Shown one piece after another: positions 60,901 to 64,000 of a DNA stretch of 64,000 nucleotides. The stretch lies in assembly GCA_033439795.1 (NCBI GenBank), contig JAUTDP010000012.1, forward strand, positions 1,240,001-1,304,000. The letters run 5' to 3'. The number at the start of each line of letters is the position of its first letter. Position 1 is the first letter of the stretch. The stretch is from Sordaria brevicollis (Eukaryota; Ascomycota; Sordariomycetes; Sordariales; Sordariaceae). Position numbers and translations under genes: made by a program. A model generated the notes under the pieces. That model made no database searches. It was not told where the DNA came from and was given only the letters and a program-made list of their open reading frames with translations.

Positions 60901-63002
60901 CCGGGCTCTCAAGAAAAAGATGCCTCAGAAGTGCCTGCCAAGAAGAGACGACTGGACGTTGAAGGCAAGGAGAGACGTCTCAAGCCCAGCTCGGCCGAGG
61001 ATCGTCACCTAAAGCCTTCTGTGTCACGGGAATCCAGCCTTGCAGCACCACCTGACGGCAGGATCAGATCTCGCAGCAGAGAGGACGAAGAACGGAGATC
61101 AACATCAAAACCTAGAAAGTCGGAGCCAACCTCGGAGCACGTCCGTCATGAGCCTAGCAAACCCAGCATTGCTGAACCCAGCGTCCGCGTTAAATCTGAG
61201 GATGTGGATGTAGAAATGGAAGATGCGGACCAATCGGGCCCGGAGGAATCGAACCGCCAGTTGTTTGAAAAGCGGAAGCTTGAAGAAGTAAGGAAGAAGC
61301 AAGCCGAGATGGAGGCAGAAACTCGCGAACTGAAAAGAAGAGAGGAGGAAAGAAAGCGCAAGGAGGAAGAGCGCGAACGGAAACGTCTCGAGGACGAGTC
61401 CTGGCGTACTGCTGAAGAGGAGAGGGAACGCCTCGAAGAACTACAAAAACAGCGACAAGCGGAAGAAGAGAGAAAACGAAAAGAGGATGAGGAACGGAAA
61501 CGGAAACAGCGTGAAGAGGAGGAAGCACGCGAACGTGAAAGGGAGCGAGAACGTGAGCGGAAGAGGAGGGAAGAGGAGGAGGAGCAAAGGAAGAGAGACG
61601 CAGCAGAGCGGAAACGAAAGGAACAAGAGGAGGAGGAAAGGAGAAAACAGGAGCTTGAGGAGAAGGTCCGAAAAGAAAGGCTTGAACGGGAAGCGGCTGA
61701 TGAAGCACGCCGCAAGCGTGAGGAAGAACGTCGCAAGCGCGAAGAGGAGGAGCGCCTGGAGAGGGAACGCAAGGAGAAGGCATTGCGGGAAGAATTGGAG
61801 CGAAAGCGAGTCGCTGCTCAGGAAGCGGAAGAGCGACGGATTCGCCACGAGCAGGAAGTCATCCGCATCGCCAATTTACCTCCTGCGCTCCGATGGTTGG
61901 AGGGTGCTGCAAACCCCCGAATCCCAGAAATTGCTGATAAGTTCAGCATCATGCAGGGTGTTCGATATGACTGCATCGACCCAGAGGCAACTGGGACGCC
62001 AGAAGGCAGAGAGCAATGGTTGCTGAACACGCAAATCGCGCTGCTTTTGGGGGAGAAGGATCTGCGGCTCTCCAAATGTCAGTTTTCACCGCACCTGGTT
62101 GAACTTTCGCTTCCAAATGCTGACCTTTGAATGTAGACAACTCATGGACAAGGATACCGGCATCAAAGATTGCCAAGCGCGTGCTTTGGCAACTTGAGTC
62201 GGATCGCTATGCGCTAACATCTCCGAACCTCTACGACCTCGGCAAAGAGCTCCCTGGATACTATGGCACTGATGACACGGACAACCTTGCCTATCGTGTG
62301 ACGCAAAACCTCCGCAGTGCTGCTTGGGAGAAGTTTGCTGCTTTGGACATGTTCTTTGTCAAGGTATGGCTCAGTGAGGACTCCGTCGTTCAAACGCGAA
62401 TTTGCTGACGTTTCTTACAGGCCTCGGACTTCTTGCGCATCATTCCTACGATGCCTCACTTACGCGACATTCGGCTCGTTATGGCCTATCGCGAGCTTCC
62501 GGAGAATGAATCCTATTTCAGCAACTTCCGTCCTTTGGAAAAATGGAAGAATGATCCGGATGCGGGCAGAAACCATGGTTTTGCACCTGGCAGCAAATAC
62601 TTTGTCAATGGCCAATTCATATGGGAAGAGAGGTCGAAGGTTGGTATGGTCAGCAAGATCCCTTTTGAGGAAGAGAGGGTTCCCCGCCGCGGCCTAGCAC
62701 CTGTAAGGCCAGACGATCCGGAGTACGCCGAACTCTGCAGGAAGCAAGGGCTTGGGCATTTGTTGGGGGAGACCCAACTCCCGCACCACTTGTCCAACGG
62801 CCACCGATCAACTTCCCCCATGAGCACGACTTCGTCCTCGAACCGTGCGAATGGAATCACATCGCCAAGAGCTAGGAATGTCAACGGGCACGTGCCTGGG
62901 CACCACCCGATATCACCATCCTCGGAGACTGGACCGGCGCAGGCTCGTCCGCTGCTTAATGGCCACCATCATGGAATGCTCAGTGGCGACGAAGAGGATT
63001 GA
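57967..63002 (+). CDS. Ankyrin-repeat and coiled-coil protein, probable Hos4-like Set3-complex subunit
   Basis: Exons 57,967-62,077, 62,137-62,363 and 62,421-63,002 give 1,639 aa. Residues 1-440 are disordered, with an Asn/Thr tract (about 70-105), a poly-Gln run (about 175-183), nuclear-signal-like basic clusters and many SP sites. Ankyrin repeats occupy about 440-560 (QTFLARACAKGEYNVAKQRL, then NTPLQIAAINGFDDIVKLLV and DTPLIDAVENGHYEVVKILL), with a further degenerate set at about 631-763. An AT-hook-like KRGPGRPKK lies near 843. Residues about 1,095-1,300 form a very long Arg/Glu/Lys coiled coil, followed by a compact conserved end (PPALRWLEGAANPRIPEIAD, DFLRIIPTMPHLRDIRLVMA). Ankyrin repeats before a long tail resemble yeast Hos4, a subunit of the Set3 histone deacetylase complex; the assignment is inference. 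I chose ATG 57,967; the frame is open 321 nt further upstream without another ATG. Confidence 0.87.
58180..58281 (+). repeat. Coding 12-bp microsatellite encoding an Asn/Thr tract
   Basis: Within the Hos4-like gene, the 12-bp unit AACAACAACACC is repeated about five times perfectly (58,204-58,263), with degenerate copies on both sides. It encodes a TNNN periodic tract. Because the unit is a multiple of three, length changes keep the frame. Confidence 0.85.
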
Positions 63003-63363
63003 TGTGTTATGATATACGTCGAGGGGTTGTTGCGTCGCTAAAATCTACGGGTATGTTGGAGGATGGCACCAAGTACGGATACGTTACGCTCATATATGGG
63101 AGCTTCGACTTGTTTGAGTATTGAACAAGGTTGGCCAGATGGACAAGTCATGAAAACGATGAGAGTTGTGTAGAAAAGGATGAAGTGATGGAGTGTTGAG
63201 GGTCATGGGTCGACCCAAATCTTGCAGGTACCTTTAGCGTTCATGTTACGTTATTATCATGCTATCGTGTACAAACAATCTGACAGTCTTTGTCGTTTTG
63301 GGAAGACGTGGCTTTAGTCGTCTGTCATTGAGGCGGATTTTGAAATGGGAGAGGTTGAAGTTA
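63003..63363. other. Convergent 3' intergenic interval
   Basis: This holds the 3' UTR of the Hos4-like gene and the region downstream of the truncated phosphoesterase. It may also hold the decayed remainder of the latter's coding sequence, although no conserved motif survives. Confidence 0.5.
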
Positions 63364-63684
63364 TTAGCATTGGGGTCCGTGGAGAATGAATGATGGCATG
63401 CGAGATCCTTGGATACGGTCTTGGTCAGAGGCTAGTGCCGGGTCGAGTGCTTTGTCATGATTCCCTGTTGGATCAAGAAATGTGAGTGTCCGCTTGCTTC
63501 AAAAGCTGTGAACGGAAGGGGATCTCAGGTAAGGCCTTCAGTGTGAGTGAACCTACCAGCAATGACGATCTTTCTCTCGAAGTCGGCTTTCTCTAGCCAT
63601 TGGATTGCTTTGGTGAGCTTGTTAATTATCAGGGTCAGTCTGGCGCGATGAAGACAATCCGTTACATAAATCCATCGATATCTG

Positions 63685-63715
<31 letters not shown>

Positions 63716-63879
63716 GAAGGAGTTACCTCTGAAAGAGTCCCTTGGTTCATCAAGTCACCAGCGTGAATGAGAACGTCACCCTTAGGCAGTTTGATAGTGC
63801 AATTGTGAGTATCGCTGATACAGACAATTCTTGTGCGTCTCGTCGGATGCGGTGAATCAGAGGGAGAGGCAGCCATCAT
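63364..63879 (-). pseudogene. Truncated calcineurin-like metallophosphoesterase
   Basis: Three exons can be joined on the minus strand: 63,879-63,727, 63,617-63,557 and 63,464-63,364. They read RTRIVCISDTHNCTIKLPKG, VLIHAGDLMNQGTLSE, LTKAIQWLEKADFERKIVIA and GNHDKALDPALASDQ. These carry the D-x-H, GD and GNHD metal-binding blocks of the calcineurin-like fold. The frame stops 25-30 residues after GNHD, giving 104 aa, whereas members of this fungal family usually have about 250-330 aa and need further histidine motifs (such as GHxH) downstream. I found no later exon supplying them. It is therefore probably a decayed or 3'-truncated gene, though its 5' splice sites are intact. Intron 1 contains a 28-nt T run (A run on the plus strand, 63,685-63,712). 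Confidence 0.65.
63685..63712. repeat. 28-nt homopolymer A tract
   Basis: This is an uninterrupted A run on the plus strand, lying inside the first intron of the truncated phosphoesterase, where it reads as T28. It could be a processed-transcript footprint or simply a slippage-prone homopolymer; its length may also be a sequencing approximation. Confidence 0.8.
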
Positions 63880-64000
63880 CGGCTTCTGACAAACGTATAG
63901 ACAACGTGATGTTGATGAGTAGCTTGGTCTTGAAGGATGGAGAAAGAAGCTCGGTTGAAGAGATCAGGCGGCTCTCCCTCTGATGGTAAAACGGTGTTGA

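Noticed and set aside
1..64000. tRNA, 5S rRNA, spliceosomal RNA or CRISPR array
   Set aside because: I looked for A/B-box pairs, the Neurospora 5S sequence and regularly spaced repeats on both strands and saw none convincing; a covariance-model scan would be the decisive test.

Overview
The window is nuclear DNA of a filamentous ascomycete, most likely a member of the Sordariaceae (Neurospora or Sordaria). Genes are split by short introns (about 50-220 nt) with GTRNGT-type donors, CTAAC/CTGAC-like branch sites and YAG acceptors. Intergenic spaces are long, with long leader and trailer regions. Encoded proteins carry the Asn/Gln/Ser-rich low-complexity tracts usual in this group, and the mitochondrial ATP synthase delta subunit has the sequence expected for Neurospora. 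There are no operons, CRISPR arrays or bacterial signals. The species call is inference; no rDNA, tRNA or mating-type marker was seen to fix it.

Layout. Bases 1-12,200 are gene-poor: one uncharacterised 347-aa protein on the minus strand (1,758-2,801), then about 9 kb without a convincing gene, ending in an AT-rich island. From 12.2 to 37.3 kb lies a gene-dense block: Gtr2 (RagC/D-type GTPase of TORC1 signalling, -), an LMBR1-family membrane protein (-), an aldehyde dehydrogenase (+), Sec12 (+), a protein with an internal MIF/tautomerase-like domain (+), a Tgl3/4/5-type patatin lipase (-), Sar1 (-) and a large acidic uncharacterised protein (-). From 37.3 to 46.8 kb is a 9.5-kb gene desert holding two well-formed inverted-repeat transposon relics and a patch of interstitial telomere-like repeats. 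From 46.8 kb: mitochondrial ATP synthase delta (+), a 1,023-aa zinc-ribbon/low-complexity protein (+), a Dfg10/SRD5A3 polyprenal reductase (+) facing an ALKBH6-like dioxygenase (-), a 3.4-kb spacer with microsatellites, a 1,639-aa ankyrin/coiled-coil protein resembling Hos4 of the Set3 histone deacetylase complex (+), and a truncated calcineurin-like phosphoesterase (-) at the right edge.

Functional links. Sec12 is the ER membrane exchange factor that loads Sar1 with GTP to start COPII coat assembly, and the two genes lie only about 8.4 kb apart. Dfg10, which makes dolichol for N-glycosylation, acts in the same compartment but is 20 kb further on. The rest are unrelated housekeeping or regulatory genes. 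The strongest non-genic finds are a 504-bp element with about 119-bp terminal inverted repeats and a perfect 9-bp target duplication (Mutator-like), and a 422-bp MITE with 35-bp inverted repeats and a TTA duplication (PIF/Harbinger-like).
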